From NCBI RefSeq assembly GCF_963422335.1, contig NZ_OY729424.1:4030001-4094000 (forward strand): DNA of 64,000 nt, read 5' to 3'. The translations under genes and the position numbers were made by a program. Below are positions 27,176 to 34,203 of this stretch, in pieces. The DNA is from an uncultured Roseateles sp. GTDB taxonomy: Bacteria; Pseudomonadota; Gammaproteobacteria; Burkholderiales; Burkholderiaceae_C. The notes under the pieces are model-generated. The model worked only from the letters and a program-made list of their open reading frames with translations, did not search any database and was not told where the DNA came from. Position 1 is the first letter of the stretch. Each line of letters opens with the position of its first letter.

Positions 27176-28752
27176 ACGGCCTGGCTTTCGGGGCGCTGAT
27201 GCTCAACGAACTGCGCCTGCGCCTGCGGCGACTGAGCACCCTGGTGGTCCTGCTGGCGGTGGTGCTGCTGTCGTGGTTGATGGTGGTGGACCCGGCCAGC
27301 GGCGAGGCGATGATCACGGTGGGTGACGCGCGGGTGGTGTACGACAGCACGGCGCTGGCGGCGGGCACCGCCACGCTGGGTTCGCTGCTGATGGGCCTGG
27401 TCGGTTTCTTCCTGCTGCGCGGCCGCAGCCAGGAGGAGCTGCGGGCAGGCAGTGCGGCGGTGCTGGCGGCCACTCCGGTGTTGAACGCCTTACTCCTGAT
27501 CGCGCGCTGGGCCGGTGGCCTGGCCTATCTGTGCGGGTTGATGCTGGCCCTGCTGCTGACCATGTTCGTGCTGCACGCGGTGCGCGGGGAGGGGGCCATC
27601 GAGCCCGGCATCTATCTGCAGATGTATGGGCTGCAACTGCTGCCCGGCCTGATGTTCGGCGCCGGCATGGCCACCCTGGCAGACGCCTGGGCGCCGCTGA
27701 TGGGCAAGCGCGGCGACCTGCTGTACTTCATGCTCTGGCTGGCGCAGCTGGGCACCTTGCCGGCGAGCCTGGGTCAAGCCAGCATTCCCAGCTGGACCTT
27801 GCTGGACACCTCGGGCCTGGCGCTGTTGCCCAGCCGGCTCGAACAGCTCACCGGTCAGTCGAACATCAGCATTGGCGCCAGCGAGTTCAACGCGGCGCTG
27901 CCGGCACTACAGCTGCCCGCCGATTTCTGGACCGCACAGATGGTGGGCATGCGGGCCGGCTCGGCCCTGCTGTCGCTGTTGCCGCTGCTGCTGGCTCTGC
28001 TGCTGTTCCACCGCTTCTCGCCCGACAAGGTCAGACCGGGCGTGGCCCACCGACGCTTTGCGGCGCTGGACTGGCTGCAGCAGCTGAGCCGCCCGCTGGC
28101 CTCCATGCTGGGCCGCCTGCTGATGCCTGCGGCCCGCGTGCCGGGACTGGCGGGTCAGGTGCTGGCCGATGCGCTGATCACGCTGATGGCCAGCCCGGTG
28201 GCTGTGCCCCTGTTGGCGACCGCCCTGATGGTCGGCGCGCTCTGTGACCGCGAGGCCTTGCCTGGCCTGCTGACGGCGGCTGTGGCCGTGTGGGGCGTGC
28301 TGATCAGCGACCTTAGCGTGCGTGACCACCAGTCGGGCACCTCGGCTCTGGGCGCGGCCGTGCCCGGTGGGTTTGAGCGGCGCCCTCTGCGTCTGTGGCT
28401 GGCCGGCCTGCTGCTGGGCCTGCTGTTCACCGCGCCGGTGTTGCTGCGCTGGCTGGTGGTGTTCAATCCCACCGGCGCGCTGGCCCTGCTGGCGGGCCTG
28501 GCGGCCTTGAGCGCCATCGCCGGCGCGCTGGGCCAGTTCACCCGCACGGGTCGCTGCTTTCTGGCGCTGTTCCTGTTCGGCCTGTATGTCTCGACCCAGG
28601 TCAGGCAGGTGGCCTGGATGGATGCGGTGGGCATCAACGGCGCGGCCAATGGGGCGTCGATCTCGGTCTGGCTGCTGGCCGGGCTGGTGGCCTTGGCGGC
28701 CTCCCATCTGGCCATGCAGGGTCGCGGTTGGACAGCGGCGCGGATCGGCTGA
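27172..28752 (+). CDS. ABC-2-type transporter membrane protein
   Basis: A 526-residue, very Leu/Ala-rich protein with about 11-12 hydrophobic segments; a first helix (LVVLLAVVLLSWLMVV) is followed by a large loop and a helix pair as in ABC-2 permeases. It overlaps the ATPase gene by four bases and has no other function-specific motif. Export of a lipid, peptide or drug is possible, but the substrate is not visible. Confidence 0.7.
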   Translation: MNGLAFGALMLNELRLRLRRLSTLVVLLAVVLLSWLMVVDPASGEAMITVGDARVVYDSTALAAGTATLGSLLMGLVGFFLLRGRSQEELRAGSAAVLAATPVLNALLLIARWAGGLAYLCGLMLALLLTMFVLHAVRGEGAIEPGIYLQMYGLQLLPGLMFGAGMATLADAWAPLMGKRGDLLYFMLWLAQLGTLPASLGQASIPSWTLLDTSGLALLPSRLEQLTGQSNISIGASEFNAALPALQLPADFWTAQMVGMRAGSALLSLLPLLLALLLFHRFSPDKVRPGVAHRRFAALDWLQQLSRPLASMLGRLLMPAARVPGLAGQVLADALITLMASPVAVPLLATALMVGALCDREALPGLLTAAVAVWGVLISDLSVRDHQSGTSALGAAVPGGFERRPLRLWLAGLLLGLLFTAPVLLRWLVVFNPTGALALLAGLAALSAIAGALGQFTRTGRCFLALFLFGLYVSTQVRQVAWMDAVGINGAANGASISVWLLAGLVALAASHLAMQGRGWTAARIG

Positions 28753-28792
28753 TTAACATAAGTGCCTTTGCAATATCTGCCAGCGCCCCGCC

Positions 28793-29296
28793 ATGAATGA
28801 GACCGCTCCCAGCATTACCTCTCGTCTGCAAGCCCTGGGCCTGCAACTGCCGCCGCCGATCAAGCCCCCGCCCGGCGTGGTGCTGCCGTTCGAGTTCGTG
28901 CGCATCAATGGCTCGCGCGCCTTCATCTCCGGCCACAGCGCCCAGAACCTCGACGGCACCGTGGCCGGCCCGCTGGGCAAGCTGGGTCGTGACTTGACGG
29001 TGGAGCAGGGCTACCAGGCCGCCCGGCTGACGGCGCTGTCGATGCTGGGCAGCCTGCAGCGCGCCCTGGGCAATCTGGACCGCGTGCGCGCCTGGAACCG
29101 CGTCTTTGGCATGGTCAACTCCGCGCCAGGTTTTCACAGCCAACCCGCGGTGATCAACGGCTTCTCCGACCTGATCCTGCAACTCTACGGCTCCGAGCGC
29201 GGTGCCCATGCCCGAAGCGCCGTCGGCATGGCCGAGCTGCCATTCAACATTGCGGTCGAGATCGAGGCCGAAGTAGAGATCGAGATTCAGACCTGA
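28793..29296 (+). CDS. RidA/YjgF family protein (long form)
   Basis: A 167-residue member of the YjgF/UK114-like_1 group, with FVRINGSRAFISGHSAQN at the start of the fold and HARSAVGMAELPFN near the end. Canonical RidA deaminates reactive enamines, but this longer group often lacks that activity and its role is less clear. It flanks the accessory island on the left; a second member at 36725 flanks it on the right. Confidence 0.8.
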   Translation: MNETAPSITSRLQALGLQLPPPIKPPPGVVLPFEFVRINGSRAFISGHSAQNLDGTVAGPLGKLGRDLTVEQGYQAARLTALSMLGSLQRALGNLDRVRAWNRVFGMVNSAPGFHSQPAVINGFSDLILQLYGSERGAHARSAVGMAELPFNIAVEIEAEVEIEIQT

Positions 29297-29544
29297 GCCC
29301 TGCACCTGGCACGCCGCGCCGCAAGCCGCCGTCAGACCATGGCCGGCATCAGCACGGAAGTCGGTTGATTCGGATGGATTGCTTGTGCCCACCTCTAGCT
29401 CATGCGCACCCCCATTCCTACGGGTTTGCGGGGGATTGGACCGACCGCCAGCGCGAACTAAGATCGAGCAAAAGACTCAGGCAACTCCAACCATTTCCCA
29501 GATTAGCAGCGCAATGCGCCAATTCTCCCCAAGTGAGCGCAATG
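29297..29544 (+). other. Intergenic stretch left of the IS21 element
   Basis: About 250 bases with no recognisable gene. GC content falls toward the IS. I looked here for an integron integrase or attI remnant and saw none. A weak CCCCC/GGGGG inverted repeat near 29408-29436 may help end the upstream transcript. Confidence 0.5.
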
Positions 29545-29618
29545 TGTTGATTCCCGCGCAATCCTGACCCACCGTTTCCATCCAATCTTGACCCACCCTT
29601 GTTAGTGCCTCTGAGGGC

Positions 29619-30407
29619 TTAGGCTGTGGGTAACTTCTTGGTCTTGGACTCCTTCTTGGTGGGTTGTGCGGAACTGTTCTTGAAGCGGTAGCTCTCGTTG
29701 CCGGTCTCAAGGATATGGCAGTGGTGCGTGAGCCGGTCCAGCAGCGCCGTCGTCATCTTGGCATCGCCGAAGACGGTGGCCCATTCGCTGAAGCTCAGGT
29801 TCGTCGTGATGACGACGCTGGTGCGCTCGTAGAGCTTGCTCAGCAGGTGGAACAGCAGCGCCCCGCCCGACGAGCTGAACGGCAGGTAGCCCAGCTCGTC
29901 CAGGATCACCAGGTCCATGTGAGCGAGCCGGTGAGCCATCTGGCCGGTCTTGTTGCACAGCTTCTCCTGCTCCAGCAGGTTGACCAGCTCGACCGTGGAG
30001 AAGAAGCGCACCCGTCGCCGGTGGTGCTCCAGCGCCTGCACGCCGATGGCCGTGGCCAGGTGCGTCTTGCCGGTACCAGGTCCACCGACCAGCACAACGT
30101 TCTCGGCCCGGTCCATGAACTCGCCACGGTGCAACTGCTTCACCAGCGCCTCGTTGACCTCGCTGTGCGCGAAGTCGAAGCCGGTCAGGTCCCGGTAGAC
30201 CGGGAAGCGGGCCTGCTTGAGCTGGTACGCGACGGCGCGCACCTCGCGCTCGGCGGACTCGGCCTTGAGCAACTGCGCCAGGAAGGGCTGCGCCGCCTCG
30301 AAGGCCGGCGCACCTTGCTCGGCCAGCTCACCCACGGCTTGGGCCATGCCGAACATCTTCAGCTCCCGCAGCGCGGTCATGAGCCCATTGGTTGCTGAGT
30401 CACGCAT
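29619..30407 (-). CDS. istB: IS21 helper ATPase IstB
   Basis: A 262-residue AAA+ protein related to DnaC. Walker A is GGPGTGKTHLATAIG, Walker B LVILDELGYLPFS, and the sensor region ITTNLSFSEW follows. In IS21 transposition IstB loads onto target DNA and activates IstA. Its start overlaps the end of istA by eight bases. Length is normal and no frameshift is seen, so it is probably functional. Confidence 0.95.
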   Translation of the reverse strand: MRDSATNGLMTALRELKMFGMAQAVGELAEQGAPAFEAAQPFLAQLLKAESAEREVRAVAYQLKQARFPVYRDLTGFDFAHSEVNEALVKQLHRGEFMDRAENVVLVGGPGTGKTHLATAIGVQALEHHRRRVRFFSTVELVNLLEQEKLCNKTGQMAHRLAHMDLVILDELGYLPFSSSGGALLFHLLSKLYERTSVVITTNLSFSEWATVFGDAKMTTALLDRLTHHCHILETGNESYRFKNSSAQPTKKESKTKKLPTA

Positions 30408-31932
30408 GGCGGACCTTCCTCTCTTCTCGTAGTTCGTCGTAGCGATTCACATTGGCCTGAGGTTCATTGACCAGGCGCAGCGCGTGCGGCGCATCCACCG
30501 GCGGCGGCTCGGCCTTCCCATCCAGCAGCCGGTGCAGCACGTTGAGCACGTACATCTTGGTCGGCACGCCAACCTCCAGGGCCAGCTCGACGGCCGCCAG
30601 CACCGACTGCTCGTCGTGGTGCAGGACCAGGGCCAGGATGTCCACCATCTCGCGGTCTCCGCCCGGCTTCTTCAGCAGCTCGGCCTGCAGCCGCTTGAAC
30701 GCCACCGGCAGCTCGGCGAACGGCGCGCCGTTCCTGAGTGCGCCTGGCTTGCGCTGCAGCACCGCCAGGTAGTGGCGCCAATCGAAGATGGTCTGGCCCA
30801 GGGTGTCGTGGCGCCGCTCAATCACCCGCTGGTGCTCGCAGATGAGCTTGCCCTCGGCCGCGACGACGAGCCGGTCGGCGTACACGCGCAGGCTCACCGG
30901 CCGGTTCGCGTACGAGGCCGGCACGCTGTAGCGCGTGCGCTCGAAGGTGATCAGGCAGGTCGGCGAGACGCGCTTGGTGTGCTCGACGAAGCCGTCGAAC
31001 GGTCGGGGCAGCTGCATCAGCAGCCGCCGCTCGTCCTGCCAGGCGTCGTGCACGGTGCCGGGCAGCTTGCCGTGCGAGATCTCGGTCCACAGCGCCTTGC
31101 ACCGCTCCTCCAGCCAGACGTTGAGGGCGTCCAGCGAGGGGAAGGCCGGCACGGGCTGCCAGAGCCGATGCCGCGCGTCGCGCACGTTCTTCTCGATCTG
31201 GCCCTTCTCCCAGCCCGAGGCCGGGTTGCAGAACTCGACTTCGAAGAGGTAGTGGCTGACCATCGCGGCGAAGCGCGCGTTGACGTCGCGCGCCTTGCCG
31301 GTCAGGACCTTGTCCACGGCGGTCTTCATGTTGTCGTAGATGCCTCGCTTGGGCACGCCGCCGAACACGCGGAAGGCGTGGTTGTGGGCGTCGAACAGCA
31401 TCTCGTGGGTCTGCAGCAGGTAGGCCCGGATGTAGAAGGCCCGGCTGTGGCTGAGCTTGAAGTGCGCCACCTGCAGCTTGGTGCGCTCGCCACCCAGCAC
31501 GGCCCAGTCCTCGCTCCAGTCGAACTGGAAGGCCTCGCCGGGCTCGAAGACCAGGGGCACGAAGGTTCCGCGCCCGGTGGTCTTCTGCTCTTCCTGGCGC
31601 TTGAGCGCCCACTCCCGCGCGAACGCGGCCACGCGGTTGTAGGAGCCGTCGAAGCCGAGTTCCATGAGCTCGGCGTGCATCTGCTTCAAGGTGCGCCGCT
31701 GCTTGCGGTTCTTGCCGGCTTCGGTCTTGAGCCACTGGGCCAGCTTGTCCGCGAACGGATCGAGCCGGCTCACGCTCTCGCGCTTGGCGTACGACGGTTC
31801 CTTGTCGTCGCTGCGCAGGTACTTCCTGATGGTGTTGCGAGACAGGCCTGTTCGTTTGGCAATCTCGCGGATGGACAACTGCTCACGCAGGGCCCATCGC
31901 CTGATGACACTTAGTGTCGCCACGTCAATCAC
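30400..31932 (-). CDS. istA: IS21 transposase IstA
   Basis: A 510-residue DDE transposase with a GTG start at 31932. The N-terminal helix-turn-helix is LSIREIAKRTGLSRNTIRKY. The catalytic core shows FQFDWSEDW (first Asp), RGIYDNMKTAV (second Asp) and GWEKGQIEKNV (Glu). It is intact over the usual length. The C-terminal part is the beta-barrel and IstB-contact region. Translation is probably coupled to istB through their overlap. Confidence 0.95.
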   Translation of the reverse strand: MIDVATLSVIRRWALREQLSIREIAKRTGLSRNTIRKYLRSDDKEPSYAKRESVSRLDPFADKLAQWLKTEAGKNRKQRRTLKQMHAELMELGFDGSYNRVAAFAREWALKRQEEQKTTGRGTFVPLVFEPGEAFQFDWSEDWAVLGGERTKLQVAHFKLSHSRAFYIRAYLLQTHEMLFDAHNHAFRVFGGVPKRGIYDNMKTAVDKVLTGKARDVNARFAAMVSHYLFEVEFCNPASGWEKGQIEKNVRDARHRLWQPVPAFPSLDALNVWLEERCKALWTEISHGKLPGTVHDAWQDERRLLMQLPRPFDGFVEHTKRVSPTCLITFERTRYSVPASYANRPVSLRVYADRLVVAAEGKLICEHQRVIERRHDTLGQTIFDWRHYLAVLQRKPGALRNGAPFAELPVAFKRLQAELLKKPGGDREMVDILALVLHHDEQSVLAAVELALEVGVPTKMYVLNVLHRLLDGKAEPPPVDAPHALRLVNEPQANVNRYDELREERKVRHA

Positions 31933-32037
31933 TCCAATACTCCTGCCGCAATTTGCGGCAGGCTAGGGTTCATACGTGGGTCAGGTTTGAACGGAAATCA
32001 GTGACGGTAGAGGGTCAGTTCTTGCCGGAAATCAACA

Positions 32038-32117
32038 AATATATGCTTATGGCGCTGTATCGTCCTGGTGATCCTTCATTTGCCAGAGCCGCGCTAGTAG
32101 TTGGTCCTTTCCAATGA
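32038..32117 (+). pseudogene. 3' remnant of a cassette gene cut by the IS21 element
   Basis: The frame just right of the IS ends ALYRPGDPSFARAALVVGPF and stops 15 bases before the R'' box of the first attC, as a cassette gene would. Its 5' part is absent; the IS occupies that position. No family is recognised from 26 residues. Confidence 0.5.
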
Positions 32118-32132
32118 ACGTTTTCCGCAGAC

Positions 32133-32201
32133 ACCTAACCTGTCTTTCGAGCGGACAAACCTCGGCAAGCCTCGGTTAGCCGCACAACGTCAACGTTAGG
32201 C
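32133..32201 (+). repeat. attC site 1
   Basis: 69 bases from ACCTAAC (R'') to GTTAGGC (R'). The arms share GAGCGG/CCGCAC complementarity inside. It belongs to the cassette truncated by the IS; that cassette's lost 5' end should have read TTAGGT. Confidence 0.75.
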
Positions 32202-32207
32202 CCCGCC

Positions 32208-32450
32208 ATGAATGGAACGGACTACGAACTGCTCGAAAAGCTCACCGATCGTGAGCTCTTTGACTTTGTGACGGAGACAGATGCATCGCAGCGGAAGTGG
32301 GTCGCAATGCACTTGCTGGAAATGCGACGAAACAAGGCTATTGCTAGTGCTGCGAAGTCGTCGGCCATTGCAGCCTGGGTTGCTGCAGCAGTCGCGGGCG
32401 TCTCCGCCGTCATTGCAATCTTGGCGTATTTGCAGGGAGCGCCAAAGTGA
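32208..32450 (+). CDS. Cassette-encoded small membrane protein
   Basis: An 80-residue protein whose ATG is seven bases past the core site. The first 50 residues are charged and helical (LLEKLTDRELFDFV, then ASQRKWVAMHLLEMRR), and one transmembrane helix follows (AAWVAAAVAGVSAVIAILAY) with a very short tail, so the N-terminal part is probably cytoplasmic. No family recognised. The layout, one helix plus a soluble head, resembles many cassette and phage-island small proteins. Function unknown. Confidence 0.7.
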   Translation: MNGTDYELLEKLTDRELFDFVTETDASQRKWVAMHLLEMRRNKAIASAAKSSAIAAWVAAAVAGVSAVIAILAYLQGAPK

Positions 32451-32460
32451 GGCACCAGGT

Positions 32461-32571
32461 GCCTAACCAGTCGCTCAACCGGACCCGCAACGGCATGCCG
32501 CCTACGGGCCTCATTTCGTTCTGGCCCTCCGGCGTCCTACCGTCGCGGGCCGGTTAGCTCAAACGTTAGGG
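32461..32571 (+). repeat. attC site 2
   Basis: 111 bases from GCCTAAC to GTTAGGG. L'' TCAACCGGACC and L' GGGCCGGTTAGC are near-complementary. R'' is exactly complementary to the 5' core of its own cassette (GTTAGGC at 32195). Confidence 0.85.
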
Positions 32572-32583
32572 CTCAGGAAGGCA

Positions 32584-33042
32584 ATGCCACTTCATCGGTC
32601 TTTGTGCGCTGAGGGTGAACCGCAGTGCTTTTGGTCCGCCCCGCCAAGGCGCGGCTCGGTTTGGCGCACCATGCCGGAGGCATCGTGCGAACAGCCGCGG
32701 GAGGCCGTGCCTTCGAGAACCATTCCTTGCCAGTTGGTTGCTGGCGCTTCGCGCCGCAGTGCTGCGCCTGGCAGTCAGTTTGTTGAGTGGTCTTCGCGAG
32801 GCCGTGCCCAAGTCGTGGCGCTGTCACGCCGGCAAGCCCGAGCAAGGCCAAATCCAAATGCAGGGCGTTCCTCGCGCAAGGCGGGTTCCTCCCGTTGGCC
32901 AGGTCGGGCTGTCTGCCTAAGCTTTTGGTTTCATTTGCTGCCGTCGGTCGGCCGTGTCGCGGTCAAGAGCCCGAGCCCTAACCAGTCGCTCGAGCCGACT
33001 CGCGTCGGCGAGCCGCCGCTCGCAGCTCAGCTTCAACGTTAG
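32584..33042 (+). CDS. Cassette frame reading through its own attC (doubtful gene)
   Basis: A 152-codon frame with ATG 18 bases after the core. It is rich in Arg, Pro, Ser and Ala and has no recognised domain. The last 22 or so residues (NQSLEPTRVGEPPLAAQLQR) are translated attC, and the stop is the TAG inside GTTAGGC; cassette frames that end in this way are common. It could instead be a non-coding cassette. A 101-codon frame from 32615 overlaps in another phase, also unsupported. Treat as hypothetical. Confidence 0.35.
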   Translation: MPLHRSLCAEGEPQCFWSAPPRRGSVWRTMPEASCEQPREAVPSRTIPCQLVAGASRRSAAPGSQFVEWSSRGRAQVVALSRRQARARPNPNAGRSSRKAGSSRWPGRAVCLSFWFHLLPSVGRVAVKSPSPNQSLEPTRVGEPPLAAQLQR

Positions 33043-33044
33043 GC
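32976..33044 (+). repeat. attC site 3
   Basis: 69 bases from CCCTAAC to GTTAGGC with internal GC-rich palindromes (GCCGACTCGCGTCGGC). R'' is exactly complementary to its own cassette's 5' core GTTAGGG (32565), not to the neighbouring core. Confidence 0.85.
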
Positions 33045-33047
33045 CGC

Positions 33048-33263
33048 ATGTCGCTATCCGATGAATCACCTTCGGCAATGTTTGTACGCACGCTTCGTAT
33101 GCCTAAGGCCGTTGCCGAAGCGCTGGTCGCGGGCCAGGTCAGCTCAGTCGAGGAGCTCGCGTACATCCCGCTTCAAGAGCTCCTTGCTGTGCCTAACGTC
33201 GAGTCTTGGTTGCTTCAGGACCTGCGCGAGCAAGCACGTCGGTACTTGCTGGAGGGCTTGTAG
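33048..33263 (+). CDS. Cassette-encoded protein resembling the NusA AR1 domain
   Basis: A 71-residue protein with ATG three bases past the R' box. Residues 12-68 align without gaps to residues 361-417 of the NusA encoded at 14408-15886: for example VAEALVAGQV SSVEELAYIP against VAEILIAEGF TSLEEVAYVP, and 22 of 57 identities by hand count, including the Glu-Glu-x-Ala-Tyr-x-Pro core. The domain is a helix-hairpin-helix acidic repeat that in NusA docks partners such as RNAP alpha CTD. As a free-standing domain it could compete with NusA or bridge to RNAP; this is inference. Nothing else, such as a DNA-binding or enzymatic domain, is present. Confidence 0.75.
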   Translation: MSLSDESPSAMFVRTLRMPKAVAEALVAGQVSSVEELAYIPLQELLAVPNVESWLLQDLREQARRYLLEGL

Positions 33264-33282
33264 TGCTCTCGTCTCTACCGCG

Positions 33283-33360
33283 GCCTAACCCATCGTTGCA
33301 CCAGACGGCCTACAGCGGGCTTCGCCCGCTTTCGTCCGCGGGTGAACTCAAACGTTAGGG
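33283..33360 (+). repeat. attC site 4
   Basis: 78 bases from GCCTAAC to GTTAGGG with a strong central hairpin AGCGGGCTTCGCCCGCT. R'' is exactly complementary to its own cassette core (GTTAGGC at 33038). Confidence 0.85.
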
Positions 33361-33542
33361 CGCTCATGCCATTCATTCTTAGTCCAGAGGTCGCCGGTGG
33401 TTGAGTTTGGCATTGTGGGATGTGGCCAACAATCTAGAATGCCGACGCCAAGCCCTTTCATCGAGTGGACAAGCAACGGTGGTCATGGTTTGGGCATTTT
33501 GCCCAGGCCGGTGTCGCAGTCGTTTGCCGCTCATGTAAAACG
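33355..33542 (+). other. Gene-less 188-bp cassette
   Basis: Between attC sites 4 and 5 there is no frame longer than 12 codons from an ATG before its own attC begins at about 33447. It may be a decayed cassette, or a cassette carrying a promoter or small RNA. I see no clear promoter pair. Confidence 0.5.
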
Positions 33543-33548
33543 TTAGAT
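33447..33548 (+). repeat. attC site 5 (degenerate R'')
   Basis: About 102 bases. The right half ends CATGTAAAACGTTAGAT. Its reverse complement matches the left half well (ATCGAGTGGACAAGC against ATGAGCGGCAAACG), but the R'' box is GCCAAGC rather than a proper RYYYAAC, so excision of this cassette is probably impaired. Confidence 0.6.
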
Positions 33549-33558
33549 ATCATTGACA

Positions 33559-34140
33559 ATGCACAAAGGTCGCTTCGAAGCATTTTCAGACGGAGTCATC
33601 GCGATCATCCTGACGATCATGGTGCTCGAACTTAAGGTGCCCAAAGAGCCCACGCTGGCCGCCTTGAGTCAACTCTGGCCAGTATGGCTGGCCTATGCTT
33701 TGTCCTACTACAACGTCTTTGTACTGTGGGCAGACCACCATGAAACCTTCTCCCATGTCACAGAGATAGATCGTGGTGTTTTGTATGCCAATGGGCTGTT
33801 CTTGTTTTGCTCATCACTCATCCCATTTGCCACAGCATTCTCAGGAGAGGAGCACTGGTCATCACCGCTGCCAGTTGTTCTCTACGGCTTGGTCATGTTG
33901 GCCGTGTCGCTTACGTTTGGTCGCTTGCGAACAAAGGTTTCGAACCAGACTCAAGATCACAAGATCTCGGCACAGATTCGCAAGGATGCGAAACACAGCT
34001 ACGGGATGGCCTTCTTTTTTTTGGTCGGCTCGGCGGCAGCGCTGGCTCACCCCCGCTTGGGCTTGATACTCTTCGTGGCAATTCCCATCACGCGGCGCAT
34101 AGCCCGCGGCTTTCGTACAAGACCGAAGAATGAGGACTAA
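33559..34140 (+). CDS. Cassette-encoded TMEM175-like (DUF1211) membrane protein
   Basis: A 193-residue protein starting at ATG 33559. The hallmark FEAFSDGVIAIILTIMVLEL lies in the first helix; the FSDG motif forms the hydrophobic gate in TMEM175 potassium channels. Six hydrophobic segments follow, as expected of a one-repeat bacterial subunit that would assemble as a tetramer. GC content is clearly lower than that of neighbouring chromosomal genes, consistent with transfer. The stop codon TAA is part of the R'' box of its own attC. Confidence 0.8.
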   Translation: MHKGRFEAFSDGVIAIILTIMVLELKVPKEPTLAALSQLWPVWLAYALSYYNVFVLWADHHETFSHVTEIDRGVLYANGLFLFCSSLIPFATAFSGEEHWSSPLPVVLYGLVMLAVSLTFGRLRTKVSNQTQDHKISAQIRKDAKHSYGMAFFFLVGSAAALAHPRLGLILFVAIPITRRIARGFRTRPKNED

Positions 34141-34203
34141 CCCTTCAATCGAGACGACGTCACCCGGCACGCCGGTCGCGGCCTTTCATCTCAAACGTTA
34201 ACC
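34135..34203 (+). repeat. attC site 6 (last of the array)
   Basis: 69 bases from GACTAAC to GTTAACC, with GCCGGTCGCGGC in the middle and TCAATCGAGA/TCTC arms. R' departs from GTTRRRY at one position. No further attC follows. Confidence 0.75.

Larger units (their letters stand above)
29545..32037 (-). mobile_element. Complete IS21-family insertion sequence
   Basis: A 2493-bp element with istA and istB on the minus strand. The outer ends are TGTTGATTCCCG (29545-29556) and, inverted, TGTTGATTTCCG (32026-32037), 11 of 12 identical and starting with TGT as in this family. Further inside each end are repeated CTGACCC/TTGACCCAC motifs, the multiple terminal repeats that IstA binds. Flanks are AATG on the left and AATA on the right, an imperfect four-base duplication. 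Both genes look intact. Confidence 0.85.
32038..34203 (+). mobile_element. Integron gene-cassette array without integrase (CALIN-like)
   Basis: Six attC-like sites lie in direct orientation about 70-650 bp apart, each with an RYYYAAC-type R'' box and a GTTRRRY-type R' box joined by an imperfect palindrome. Between them are short frames whose ATG usually falls within about 20 bases of the core site, the typical cassette layout. Cassettes run about 32196-32565, 32566-33038, 33039-33354, 33355-33542 and 33543-34197, after a first one cut by the IS. No integron integrase or attI is visible in the window, so this is a cluster of attC sites lacking an integrase, or a piece of a larger array. Confidence 0.85.

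Noticed and set aside
29297..29544. An integron integrase or attI remnant left of the IS
   Set aside because: No tyrosine-recombinase motif in any frame and no core site seen.
32022..32050. A hybrid outward promoter from the IS end into the cassettes (TTGCCG and GCTTAT)
   Set aside because: Spacing is 17 but the -10 matches only three of six positions, too weak to call.
33367..33541. A frame starting MPFILSPEVAG and, after a frameshift, running through attC 5
   Set aside because: Only 12 codons before a stop; the shifted continuation is mostly translated attC and shows no family resemblance.
32133..34203. Reading the repeated GTTAG motifs as a CRISPR or REP array
   Set aside because: Spacings range from about 190 to 650 bp, the repeats are imperfect palindromes with R''/R' boxes, and frames start right after each core, which fits attC and not CRISPR.
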